The notes under the pieces are model-generated. The model saw only the letters and a program-made list of their open reading frames with translations. It was not told the origin of the DNA and did no database searches. The translations under genes were made by a program, and so were the position numbers. Of a DNA stretch of 57,784 nucleotides, positions 1 to 8,382 are shown in pieces; position 1 is the stretch's first letter; each line of letters begins with the position of its first letter. The DNA comes from Verrucomicrobiota bacterium (GTDB taxonomy: Bacteria > Auribacterota > JABMQX01 > JAFGEW01): contig JAFGEW010000060.1 in NCBI GenBank assembly GCA_016931415.1, positions 1-57,784 on the forward strand. The letters run 5' to 3'.

Positions 1-3000
1 AAGCCCCAGGTTCGCCGCCGTATCGCTCCCCGCATCCACGCACGGGCTATTCGCCGCCTGCCCCGCCGCCGTCTGGCTCAGGTAGTACTTGTGCAGCGGA
101 CCGGCAACAAAGAGCGGCGCCGCCTCAATACAGCCGGTGCCGGACCACGACTGATCCGTGCTTCCCTGAATGTTGCAGTAGCTCACGACCGGATCGCCAG
201 AGAGAGCCTCGATCTCGTCCGGGTCGTTGCCCCAGAGAATGGTGTTCGTGATCGTCGTGTTGCAGTTCCACGAGTAGTATCCGCCCCCGCCGACTGCCGC
301 TGAATTGCCAGTGACCGTGCAGTTGACGATCGAGGGGCTGACCGGGCCGTAGCAGTTGATGCCCGCGCCCTTGCGCGTCGCCGTGTTGCCGCTGATCATG
401 CAGTTGGTCACAGTCGCCGGGCTGTTGTCAAAATCGAGCGCGCCGCCGTAGTAGGCTTGGTTGCCCTCGAAGACGCAGTTTCGGATGGTCGGGCTACTCG
501 CGTTGCAGCCGATTCCGCCGCCGCACCATTCCACTGTGTTGGAGATGAAGCGACAGTCCTGGATCGTCGGGCTGCTCCCCTCGCAGTAGATGCCTCCGCC
601 CTTGTCCTCGTCGGCTGTGCCGGACACCCTCGCGTTCGTGATCGTGAACCCGTCGAGGACGGATTTGGATGTCTCGCCTGAGTGGAAGCTGAAGCCGCGA
701 CCGAGACCCGCGCAATCAATGATCGTGACGAGCGGGCCGACCGAGGAGCGCACTGTCATGGCCTTCCCGCCGAAGTCGAGGTCGCGGTTGCCAGGGCCTG
801 TGTACGTGCCTGGCAACACGATCACTTCCCCGCCATCACCTGCGGCATCAATCCCCTTCTGGATGGCGTCGAACGGATGTTCTGCGCTGCCATCTTCAAG
901 AGGATCGCTCACTGTCGGATCGCCGGGTCCGGGATCACTCGGGGCATCGTCATCCACATAGATCACCACTGGCGCATGGTAGCCCATGTCCACAATGCCA
1001 GAGTCAGGCACGCCATCGGTCCGCGTCGTGAGATGGTCAAGCCCGAGGTTCACCGCCGTGTCACTACCGGCGTCCACGCACGGGCTGTCCACCGCCTGCC
1101 CCGCAGCCATCTGGCTCAGGCAGTAATCATGCAGCGGCCCGCTGACAAACAACGGATTCGCGTCGATGTTCGTCTCGTCCAATTCGATTGTGCAGAGGGG
1201 TCCGAGGGAGACCTCTGCTTCACCGCCTTGGATGTCACAGTATTGAATAGTAAGGTTCGGGCAGTAGATCTCCCAATCCAGGTAGGGTTCCAGCGCGATC
1301 TCGTGACCTGTCGGTGCGGCGTTGCCCCACAGGATGCTGTTCGTGATGGTCAGATGGCTACCTGCATAGCAGAAGATGCCGCCACCAGAGGAGCTGCTCG
1401 TGTTACCCGTAATCGTGCAGTTGATGATGGTCGGATTGCCGGTCCAACAGTAGATACCGGAGTTGGTATTGTCCGCAATGATGCAGTTGGTAATCGTCGG
1501 GCTGCAGTCTGAATAAGTCTGGCTTGCGTCGTGGCAATAGACGCCGACGCCATCATTGCCTGTGATCGAGCAATTGATGATTGTCACGTCACCGTGACTC
1601 ACGCAATGAATGCCGCTCCCGGTGTTGCCCGTGATGGTGCAGTTGGCAATGGTCGCGTTTGTACAGCTGCAGAAGATGCCTCCCCCATAATTGACCAGGT
1701 AGGCATTCGTGATCGTAAAGCCATCGAGCACGGACGCCGCTGTCTCGCCCGATTCAAAGGTGACCCCGCGACCGGCACCCTCACAATCGATCACGCATGC
1801 AGCGGCGCCATTCTCGCTCTGGACTGTGATCGCTTTGCCGCCGAAGCTAAGATCCTTGTTCCCTGCACCCGTGTAGATGCCGTCAGCGACGATCACCGTG
1901 TAGTCCCAACCGGTGATCGTGGCGTCAATACCAGCCTGGATCGTCAGTTTCGGTCCGTGGGTCCCGTCCCAAGCGATTGCCAGGCCGTCGTAAGCATCGC
2001 TTCCCGTTGCGCCGTCGACGTAGTAGGTCTTCTCGGCGTTGTCCGGATAGAGTGGATTGGTTCCGTCAGTGATTTCCTGACCATCCGTCCGTCCATCGGT
2101 GTCTGTATCTGCATTGATGGGGTTGGTGCCGTTCTCATACTCCTCGATGTTGGTTAGGCCGTCGGGCTCCTCGTCGGCTTCCGGGTCGGCGGCCGTCGCT
2201 GAACCGAAGTACTCGAACTCCCACCAGTCGGGCAATCCGTCACCGTCGCTGTCCATGTACTCGTCGGCGCCCATGTCATATGTGTCTACGCCTTCGTTGC
2301 CGACACCCGGTACATCATATGGCCGTGCATTCCCCTCGAAATCTTCGGCCGGTCCTGTCGGGCATCGATCGATGCACGGCGAACTCGGCATCAGATACCC
2401 GCCGACCGATAGGAGCGGATTCACATCGATGTTTGTGCCGTTCAAGTCCAAGGTGGAACCGGATTCGATATACGCCTCCCCGGCTGCTCCCTCAACATCG
2501 CTGTACCTGACGATGAGTGTTGACGGACTGTTGTACGAGTAGAGGGCGATCTGGTCACCTTCAAACGCCGTGTTGCCCCACAGGATGCAGTTCGTCATCG
2601 ATGCGCTGCTGCCATTGTCGCAGCGGATACCACCGCCCCTGCCAGATGCTTCGTTATCCGTAATCGTGCAATTGGTCAGGCCTGCGTAGGATGATATATC
2701 ACATGAGATACCGCTACCGGTGGAACTCGAGTTGCCAGAAATCACGCAATTCGTGATGGTCAGATCACAGTGAAAAGAACAGACGATGCCACCAGCATTG
2801 GCCGTGATCGTGCACTTGGTGATTGTCGCGTCGCAGTACTCATCGCAGCTGATGCCTGCCCCTAAGTTGTTACTAATCGTGCAGTTGTCGATCTGCAGAT
2901 TGCATCCGCGACAGCTGATGCCTGTCTCAGTGTTGGTGCTGACGATGCAGCTACTGATGGATAAGTTGGGGCTGAAGGTGCAGTCAATGCCCTTCTTGTT

Positions 3001-3609
3001 ACCTATGAGTGTGCAGGCATTGATCGTTGCGCTAGTTGAATTGCAGTAGATACCACTTCGGGTGTTCCCGCTAATCGTGCAGCCGGTGATTGTTGGACTG
3101 CCATCCATGGTGCACTCAATGCCGTAGTCATTGCCGGTGATGATGCAGTCGCTGATCGTCGGGCTGCTGAAGTCGCAGTCGATGGCACCGCCGGTTCCTA
3201 TAGGACTGTTCGTGATTGTGAATCCATCAACAATGGACACCGCCGTTTCATCCGAGTGGAAAATGAAACCGAGGCCGGCGTTCTGGCAATCGATGATGCA
3301 TGTGTCCGCCCCGTTCTCACTCTGGACTGTGACTGCCTTACCGCCGAAGCTGATGCCCCGGTTGCCGACGCCGGTGTAGGTGCCATCCTTGACCAGCACT
3401 GTGTCTCCAGCAACCGCCGCGTTGATGCCTTCCTGGATCGCATCGAACGGATGGTCCTCGCTTCCGTCCTCGAGTGGATCGCTCACGCCCGGATCACCCG
3501 GCCCGGGATCATTCGGCGCATCGTCGTCGACGTACATCGTCGCCGCCCACAGCGCAGGCGAGCACACGACAGCCGCAACCACAACAGAAGCGACAACCAG
3601 CAGCCTCAC
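1..3609 (-). CDS. Giant secreted right-handed beta-helix protein, C-terminus cut by window edge
   Basis: One frame stays open for 1,203 codons from a GTG at 3609 to the window edge; sampled codons at 3535, 2065, 1075 and 37 are all in frame. GTG is preceded by a strong GGGAGGAAG ribosome site. The N-terminus (VRLLVVASVVVAAVVC...) is a signal peptide ending near SPALWAA. The body is three successive parallel beta-helix modules made of short turns such as CTITGNxxxGIYC and FDAIQEGINAA; modules 1 and 3 open with almost the same text (YVDDDAPNDPGPGDP and YVDDDAPSDPGPGDP). Modules close with SPCID.../VDAGSDTA text typical of choice-of-anchor Q domains. Between modules 1 and 2 lies a calcium-binding-like linker (DTDTDGRTDG). 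Such proteins are extracellular or surface-bound in PVC-type bacteria; substrate unknown. The C-terminal sorting signal would lie outside the window. Confidence 0.9.
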   Translation of the reverse strand, partial: MRLLVVASVVVAAVVCSPALWAATMYVDDDAPNDPGPGDPGVSDPLEDGSEDHPFDAIQEGINAAVAGDTVLVKDGTYTGVGNRGISFGGKAVTVQSENGADTCIIDCQNAGLGFIFHSDETAVSIVDGFTITNSPIGTGGAIDCDFSSPTISDCIITGNDYGIECTMDGSPTITGCTISGNTRSGIYCNSTSATINACTLIGNKKGIDCTFSPNLSISSCIVSTNTETGISCRGCNLQIDNCTISNNLGAGISCDEYCDATITKCTITANAGGIVCSFHCDLTITNCVISGNSSSTGSGISCDISSYAGLTNCTITDNEASGRGGGIRCDNGSSASMTNCILWGNTAFEGDQIALYSYNSPSTLIVRYSDVEGAAGEAYIESGSTLDLNGTNIDVNPLLSVGGYLMPSSPCIDRCPTGPAEDFEGNARPYDVPGVGNEGVDTYDMGADEYMDSDGDGLPDWWEFEYFGSATAADPEADEEPDGLTNIEEYENGTNPINADTDTDGRTDGQEITDGTNPLYPDNAEKTYYVDGATGSDAYDGLAIAWDGTHGPKLTIQAGIDATITGWDYTVIVADGIYTGAGNKDLSFGGKAITVQSENGAAACVIDCEGAGRGVTFESGETAASVLDGFTITNAYLVNYGGGIFCSCTNATIANCTITGNTGSGIHCVSHGDVTIINCSITGNDGVGVYCHDASQTYSDCSPTITNCIIADNTNSGIYCWTGNPTIINCTITGNTSSSSGGGIFCYAGSHLTITNSILWGNAAPTGHEIALEPYLDWEIYCPNLTIQYCDIQGGEAEVSLGPLCTIELDETNIDANPLFVSGPLHDYCLSQMAAGQAVDSPCVDAGSDTAVNLGLDHLTTRTDGVPDSGIVDMGYHAPVVIYVDDDAPSDPGPGDPTVSDPLEDGSAEHPFDAIQKGIDAAGDGGEVIVLPGTYTGPGNRDLDFGGKAMTVRSSVGPLVTIIDCAGLGRGFSFHSGETSKSVLDGFTITNARVSGTADEDKGGGIYCEGSSPTIQDCRFISNTVEWCGGGIGCNASSPTIRNCVFEGNQAYYGGALDFDNSPATVTNCMISGNTATRKGAGINCYGPVSPSIVNCTVTGNSAAVGGGGYYSWNCNTTITNTILWGNDPDEIEALSGDPVVSYCNIQGSTDQSWSGTGCIEAAPLFVAGPLHKYYLSQTAAGQAANSPCVDAGSDTAANLGL

Positions 3610-3672
3610 GGGTCTTCCTCCCTCGGCATGTGGAGACAGTGTCCAGAGTCCCTGCCAACTCGCACAGGTCAT

Positions 3673-3701
3673 AGGTTACCACACTGCACGCGGTTCGTCA
3701 A
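3673..3701 (-). promoter_or_regulatory. Sigma70-type promoter of the beta-helix gene
   Basis: On the minus strand TTGACG (3701-3696) and TAACCT (3678-3673) are separated by exactly 17 bp. A start near 3666 would leave a leader of about 57 nt ahead of the GTG at 3609. The -10 box is only a half match, so this is a prediction. Confidence 0.45.
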
Positions 3702-3786
3702 TACCTTCTCGTCGTGTGCATTACGGTAACCCCCGATGCCCGATTTCCCCTGAACCCCCGCGCCCCCCGTGGTTGGAGAGAACCAG

Positions 3787-3917
3787 ACAGGATCAATGCG
3801 ATGGTGTGGCCGACACGACAGGATCAACCGGATCGACCCAGCCCCTCCGCTCCAGCCTATCCTGTCAATCCTGTCTGATCTCTTCGTGCTCTCCGTGTCC
3901 TCAGTGGTTGATCCTGT
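3787..3917. repeat. Inverted ACAGGATCAA repeats in gene-poor spacer
   Basis: The 3702-3965 spacer has no credible ORF. ACAGGATCAA occurs at 3787-3796 and 3818-3827, and its reverse complement TTGATCCTGT at 3908-3917; related CCTGTCAATCCTGTC text lies at 3860-3875. It lies between the 3' end of the terminase gene and the promoter of the beta-helix gene. It may be a degenerate hairpin or a decayed dispersed element. No U-tract typical of a terminator is visible. Confidence 0.5.
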
Positions 3918-3965
3918 TCTGCTCGATCCGTCCCATCTGTGCAGATCAGTGGCCCATTCCTCCCC

Positions 3966-5507
3966 TCACGCCCCTGCGATAAACGACATGCTGACCGCCC
4001 GCCGTGGCACGTTCCTCAACTGCCAGGCAATGGCCGCCGCGATCACGCGGTCGTCGCGGCACCCCGCCTGCGCGCCCGTCGCCCCGCGCTCGTCATAGAC
4101 GTACGTCAGGCATTCCTTGATCAGCTCGGCGCTGTTCGCGCCCAGAAGACCCTCCGCCAGCGCCTCGGCCAACCCGTCAACCATCAGCGGCTTCGTTTTC
4201 GCGTTCGTCTCCCAGCCCAGGCGCGACCGGCTTGCGCCCTTCGCGTCGTAGTCGCGGTGCGTATAGAGCGTAGGGTAGGCGTGCTGCGCCCCGAGCAGCG
4301 CGAGCACCGTATGCCCGTGGTTGTTGCGCTCCACGCCGACGAGCGCGTCGTTGTACAGCCGGCCCAGCTCATCGAGCTTCTTCGCGAACGCGTGCACCGG
4401 CCACTGCCCGTGCAGCTCGGCCGCCTGCTCGCCCGACTCGCGATCGAGCACGACCGCGCACGACGCGTCTCCGCCCGGCACGCCCTCCGCCACGTCCGCG
4501 CCGATCACGTACGCGCGACCACGTTGCGGCCGATGCCACACGACAAGCCCGCAGCGGTGCTCAGCCGGCTCGACCGCGTGCGCCCGCGTCAGCATCCGAG
4601 CAAGGATCCCGGTATCGAACACAGCGCGTACGCTCGTCAGGAACGCCTCCGTGTCGTTCGCCGGATACTCTTGAGGGAAACGGTCGCGCAACTCGCGCCG
4701 CTTCGCCAGCATCCACTTGAGCTGCGCACGGTCGAGCCCGTACGCCTCCATCAACACCTTGTCCCCGTCGCTGAGCGGCAGTTGTTCGTCCTCCCTCGTC
4801 TCGATTCGGCACGCGGGATCCTCGAACCACGCGAAGAAGTGCGGTGCGAACCGGCTCTCGCCCCGCTTGGCTTCCTCCCACTCGACGTGGAAGGCGTTGA
4901 AGCCGTCGGCGGTCGATTCGATGCTCGCCTTGCCGCCCGTCCGCAATGCTTGGAGCGCGCCCGCCTTGATCCGCTCCGGCCGGGGATAGAACGCGTACTC
5001 GCTCAGATGGAGGTTGTCGATGTCCTTGCCGCGCCCGAAATCATACGTGCCCGCCGTCCCGACCGTGTACTTGCTGTTCAGCTCCTCGCAGAACGGCGTT
5101 GACTTGAGAATGATGTCGCGCTCGCGATTGCGCTTCAGCGCCGGCTTGAGAAACTCGGGCAGCCGCTCGACGAACAGCCGCACCTTCTCGAACAGCTCGA
5201 TGGTCGTGTCGAGATTGTGCGCGATCACCGTCGAGTTCGTGTTCGGCCGGAATAGCGTGTCGTGGAAGTACTCGGCGCACTTGTAGGTCGAGATTCCCAC
5301 CTTGCGCGACTTGAGGATAATGTCGAATCGCGTCTTGGCCGCGTGATAGCGCGCCTGGACCGGGTTGAGCTCGAACCGCACCAGCTCGCGTCGCCGGTCC
5401 ACGATCCACAGGTACTTCCCGGCGAAGTACTCGAAATCCGCCGCGCAGCGTGCCGCCTCGTCCCTCTCCTCATTCGTCACCCCGCCGTCCGTCAACCGGA
5501 TCGCCAT
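3966..5507 (-). CDS. Phage-type terminase large subunit, solitary
   Basis: A 513-residue protein starting at ATG 5507, chosen over an upstream in-frame ATG because GAGGTGG lies just ahead. The N-terminal ATPase half has a T4-type deviant Walker A (LKSRKVGIST, residues about 65-74) and an acidic Walker-B-like strand (NLHLSEYAF, about 165). The C-terminal half has the RNase-H-like nuclease acids: D in VIGADVAEG (about 338), E in GVERNNHG (about 393) and D in CRDDRVIAAAIA (about 485). In phages this protein cuts concatemeric DNA and pumps it into the capsid. Here no portal, small terminase, capsid, tail or integrase gene is adjacent. All nuclease acids remain, so the ORF is not visibly decayed. 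It may be a prophage remnant or a domesticated gene. Confidence 0.85.
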   Translation of the reverse strand: MAIRLTDGGVTNEERDEAARCAADFEYFAGKYLWIVDRRRELVRFELNPVQARYHAAKTRFDIILKSRKVGISTYKCAEYFHDTLFRPNTNSTVIAHNLDTTIELFEKVRLFVERLPEFLKPALKRNRERDIILKSTPFCEELNSKYTVGTAGTYDFGRGKDIDNLHLSEYAFYPRPERIKAGALQALRTGGKASIESTADGFNAFHVEWEEAKRGESRFAPHFFAWFEDPACRIETREDEQLPLSDGDKVLMEAYGLDRAQLKWMLAKRRELRDRFPQEYPANDTEAFLTSVRAVFDTGILARMLTRAHAVEPAEHRCGLVVWHRPQRGRAYVIGADVAEGVPGGDASCAVVLDRESGEQAAELHGQWPVHAFAKKLDELGRLYNDALVGVERNNHGHTVLALLGAQHAYPTLYTHRDYDAKGASRSRLGWETNAKTKPLMVDGLAEALAEGLLGANSAELIKECLTYVYDERGATGAQAGCRDDRVIAAAIAWQLRNVPRRAVSMSFIAGA

Positions 5508-6271
5508 CACGCCCACCTCATATTCGCATGGAAAAGAACGCAGCGCCGGAAGCGCGCCGTCCGAAAACAACGGCGGCGACTCCGCCCGGAATCGCCGCCT
5601 CCATCAGTCCCTCGATTGTGCACCCATTATACCACGAAAGCGCTTCGCCCGCAACCGTCGTCTCCCCCCAGATCGGCGGGAAGCAGTCGTCAGGTGGAGC
5701 CTGGAAGCTCCGTCAGGAGCGTTTGGCAGTGGCCACGCGCTATAGCCCGCGGAGCGGCGTATTACGCGACGTTCAAAGCCCCTCAAGGCGCTCGGAACGT
5801 TTCTCGTTGCGTTCCGCCCCACGGGTCCGCACCCGTGGCTACTCCCAGCCGCTTCGCCAAGGCGGGGCTTGCCCTCCTCCGTAGGGCACACCCATCGGGT
5901 GAAGGGCTTCTCGACGAGGAAGGCCCGCTATCCGAAAATCCGGGTTCCCCCGCGCTCCCCGTGGCTGAAGAACCAGACGGGCAGAACCAAGGCGTCCACC
6001 GGGAGCACGGCGCACTCGAGAAGCAACTGCCGGGTGCGGGATCAGGCCGATGGTGCCGCCGTCTACCTCGCGAAACTTCTGCTTTGGTGCGGACCGCCAT
6101 TGTGGTATACTCGTAGCGTCTGCCGGTGGATTGGAGGCGGTTGAAGGCACCTTCGGGCTGGCGTGTGCAGCAGGGCAGGTGCGCCGCGCTCCGGATGGGG
6201 TCCACCTCTGAATCGGGTCACGCATCCGCCGGACGCGCAATGACGCGCCCGCCGAATGCGGGGAGGGTGTC
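5508..6271. other. 764-bp spacer with palindromes and a probable promoter
   Basis: No convincing gene. It carries GC-rich inverted words of the dispersed family described elsewhere in this window: CACGGGTCCGCACCCGTG around 5820-5837, GGAACG/CGTTCC around 5793-5814, and GGGC/GCCC words to about 5920. TTGGTG (6084-6089) and TATACT (6106-6111), 16 bp apart on the plus strand, make a plausible sigma70 promoter. That would give the PEP-CTERM gene at 6272 a leader of about 150 nt, in which I recognise no known riboswitch. Confidence 0.5.
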
Positions 6272-6997
6272 ATGCGTATCTCACTGGGAATCCTTGTCTT
6301 CTGTCTGACCGCCGGGCTTGCTCTGCCCGCGCTGGCACAGCGCTCGCCGGTCATCAACGAGTTCGTCTTCAACCACGCGGGGACGGACGACTACGAATTC
6401 ATCGAGGTCTTCGGCGAACCGGGCGCCGATCTCTCGGCGTTCTGGATCATCGGCATCGAGGGTGACAGCGGCGGCCCCGGCGTCGTCGACAACGTCTTCA
6501 ACGTCGGCACGACCGACGCGAGCGGCTTCTGGACCACGGGCTTTGTGCCGGCCAACACGCTCGAAAACGGGACACTGTCGCTCCTGCTCGTTGTTGACTT
6601 CCTCGGCAATGTCGGCGAGGACCTTGATGCCAACGACGACGGCGTCCTCGACTCCACGCCCTGGGGCTTCATTGCCGACGCTGTGGCTGTCTTTGACGGC
6701 GGGATCAGCGACTGGGTCTACACTCCCGTCCTGCTCGCGCCGGACTTCGACGGCGGGTCGTTTGCGGTCGGCGGCGCCTCGCGCATCCCCAACGGCCTGG
6801 ATACTGACACCGTTGGCGACTGGATGCGCAACGACTTCGACGGAGCGGGGCTTCCGGGCTTGATCGGGACGCCTGTTGTGGGCGAAGCTCTCAACACGCC
6901 GGGAACCTGCAATCTCCCAGTGATTGCCGAGCCGGCGACGCTCGGGATCGCAGCGCTCGGCGGGCTGGCGGTTCTGCTGAGAAGAAGGCGCGCATAG
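6272..6997 (+). CDS. PEP-CTERM protein with lamin-tail-like N-terminal domain
   Basis: A 241-residue exported protein. Residues 1-22 are a signal peptide (cleavage after LPALAQ). The start of the mature part, SPVINEFVFNHAG...YEFIEVFG, resembles the opening of lamin-tail (LTD) domains found in bacterial secreted proteins. The last 23 residues are a PEP-CTERM sorting signal: an EPATLG box, a hydrophobic helix and an RRRR tail. By analogy it is translocated by Sec, cleaved by an exosortase encoded elsewhere and released or anchored on the surface. ATG at 6272 follows GGGAGGG. It stands alone, with long spacers on both sides. The biological role is unknown. Confidence 0.9.
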   Translation: MRISLGILVFCLTAGLALPALAQRSPVINEFVFNHAGTDDYEFIEVFGEPGADLSAFWIIGIEGDSGGPGVVDNVFNVGTTDASGFWTTGFVPANTLENGTLSLLLVVDFLGNVGEDLDANDDGVLDSTPWGFIADAVAVFDGGISDWVYTPVLLAPDFDGGSFAVGGASRIPNGLDTDTVGDWMRNDFDGAGLPGLIGTPVVGEALNTPGTCNLPVIAEPATLGIAALGGLAVLLRRRRA

Positions 6998-7480
6998 ACC
7001 CGGGACTTGGAACGATCCTTCTCGCCACGCGCAAACGCGACGACGGCGACACCGCGTCTCGCCAGCCTCGATGGCTTGCGCGACGGGGTATCGCCGTCGT
7101 CAATGCCGGCCTCTAGAATCGCCGCCCCGTTTAGGCCGTCCCTCCTCCGCAGGTTCGTTCCCCCAAGGGAGCCCCAACGGAATCGCTGCCGGCTCGGCAA
7201 CGCCCATCTCTGGCGACTGAACGCCAGAGATCCGGCCACTACGGGCTTCGACTAATTCCGGGCATACTATAGCGCACTAAGCCCTTCGTTGTCAAGGAGA
7301 AACGCACAAAAGTCAATGCCACCGACGACGCGTTCGTAAGCGCGGCATTTACACGCGCTTAGCGCCCATGGCCACAAGTAGATTCACAGGTCGGTCATGA
7401 TTGTGCGCAGTCACGGATATCACATGAACATGCGTCTTCTAAGTCGTTCGTCGCCGAGACATTACCGCCGCTGCACGAGA
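6998..7480. other. Spacer without recognisable gene
   Basis: About 480 bp between the PEP-CTERM gene and the end of msrB. Small open frames on both strands lack ribosome sites and protein-like composition. A weak inverted word (GCGCGGCATTTACACGCGC) occurs near 7340-7360. I see no terminator with a U-tract and no structured RNA that I can name. Confidence 0.5.
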
Positions 7481-8065
7481 TCAGTCCTTCGGCACCAGCT
7501 TAAGTGAGACCGAGTTGATGCAGTAGCGCTTGCCCGTCGGTCTTGGCCCGTCGTCGAACACGTGGCCGAGGTGCGAATTGCACCGCGCGCACACTACCTC
7601 GACGCGCTGCATGCCCAGGCTGCTATCGGCGTGCGACGCCACGCGTCCGGCGGCGATCGGCTCGGTGAAGCTGGGCCAGCCAGTGCCGGACTCGAACTTC
7701 GCCTCCGAACTGAACAGCTCGTTGCCGCATCCCGCGCAGACGTACGTTGCCGGCGTGTGTGTGTCCCAGTACTGACCCGTGAACGGGCGTTCGGTCCCCT
7801 TCTCGCGGAGCACGCGGTATTGCTCCGCCGTCAGCGTCTCTCGCCACTCCGCGTCGGTCTTCACTACGTCCGGGCCCATCCCTCGCTCTCCCTTCGAGGC
7901 GGCCGTGCGCTCCGAGCGCGCACCCGTTCCCCCAAAGTTGCATACGTCCTTGTTGTTGCACCCAGCCGTGAGCAGGCTCAGGAACATGACAAAGGCGGCC
8001 CCCTTCATCGGCCGCCACATCGCAACACAAATCCAGAGGCCGACATGTCTCACGTCCGACATCAT
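7481..8065 (-). CDS. msrB: Lipoprotein peptide-methionine (R)-S-oxide reductase
   Basis: A full MsrB domain reduces methionine-R-sulfoxide in proteins. Visible are the two zinc CxxC pairs (CAGCGNELF and CARCNSHLGHVF), the GTGWPSF substrate loop and the catalytic cysteine in RYCINSVSL near the C-terminus. The N-terminus carries a hydrophobic stretch ending in a lipobox (LLTAGC), so the enzyme is probably lipid-anchored outside the cytoplasmic membrane. ATG at 8065 is chosen because GGAGG lies 6 nt upstream; an internal ATG at 8008 would also keep the lipoprotein signal but has a poor ribosome site. The downstream partner MsrA is not in the window. Confidence 0.92.
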   Translation of the reverse strand: MMSDVRHVGLWICVAMWRPMKGAAFVMFLSLLTAGCNNKDVCNFGGTGARSERTAASKGERGMGPDVVKTDAEWRETLTAEQYRVLREKGTERPFTGQYWDTHTPATYVCAGCGNELFSSEAKFESGTGWPSFTEPIAAGRVASHADSSLGMQRVEVVCARCNSHLGHVFDDGPRPTGKRYCINSVSLKLVPKD

Positions 8066-8382
8066 CACCGGCCTCCGGTCTGTTTTCTCTAGCCGACCTC
8101 TACCTAACCCTTTGCTTTCTTGAACAACATCGATCCGCGCCAAGTTCCGGAGTATTCAGAATGCCTTCCACAGAAGTACCAACGCGCACAGCCATGCAAG
8201 AGCAACAAGAAGAGCGTCTCTCGCCGAGGCACAGCGCTGGGAGAGGATCATGACGGAACCCGGATCGGCATGCCGTGGATCCGGCCGACAGGTACGGCCT
8301 CCCTCATCGCTCCAGACGGGGACAAGGAAGGCGAGCCGGCCTTGTCGCGGCGGCGAAGAACAGACGAGACTGGCTTGAGGCC
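8066..8382. other. Spacer without recognisable gene
   Basis: About 317 bp between the cyclase stop and the msrB start, both on the minus strand. It should hold the msrB promoter, but I see no close match to consensus boxes. Short open frames here have no ribosome sites. Confidence 0.4.

Noticed and set aside
682-1512. 276-codon plus-strand frame
   Set aside because: Shadow of the minus-strand beta-helix gene; no ribosome site or protein-like composition.
1-3600. Repetitive spacing suggesting a CRISPR array
   Set aside because: The repeats are degenerate, of unequal length and keep one open frame; they are beta-helix turns.
7007-7255. 82-codon plus-strand ORF after the first PEP-CTERM gene
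   Set aside because: No ribosome site, no protein-like composition, no neighbour support.
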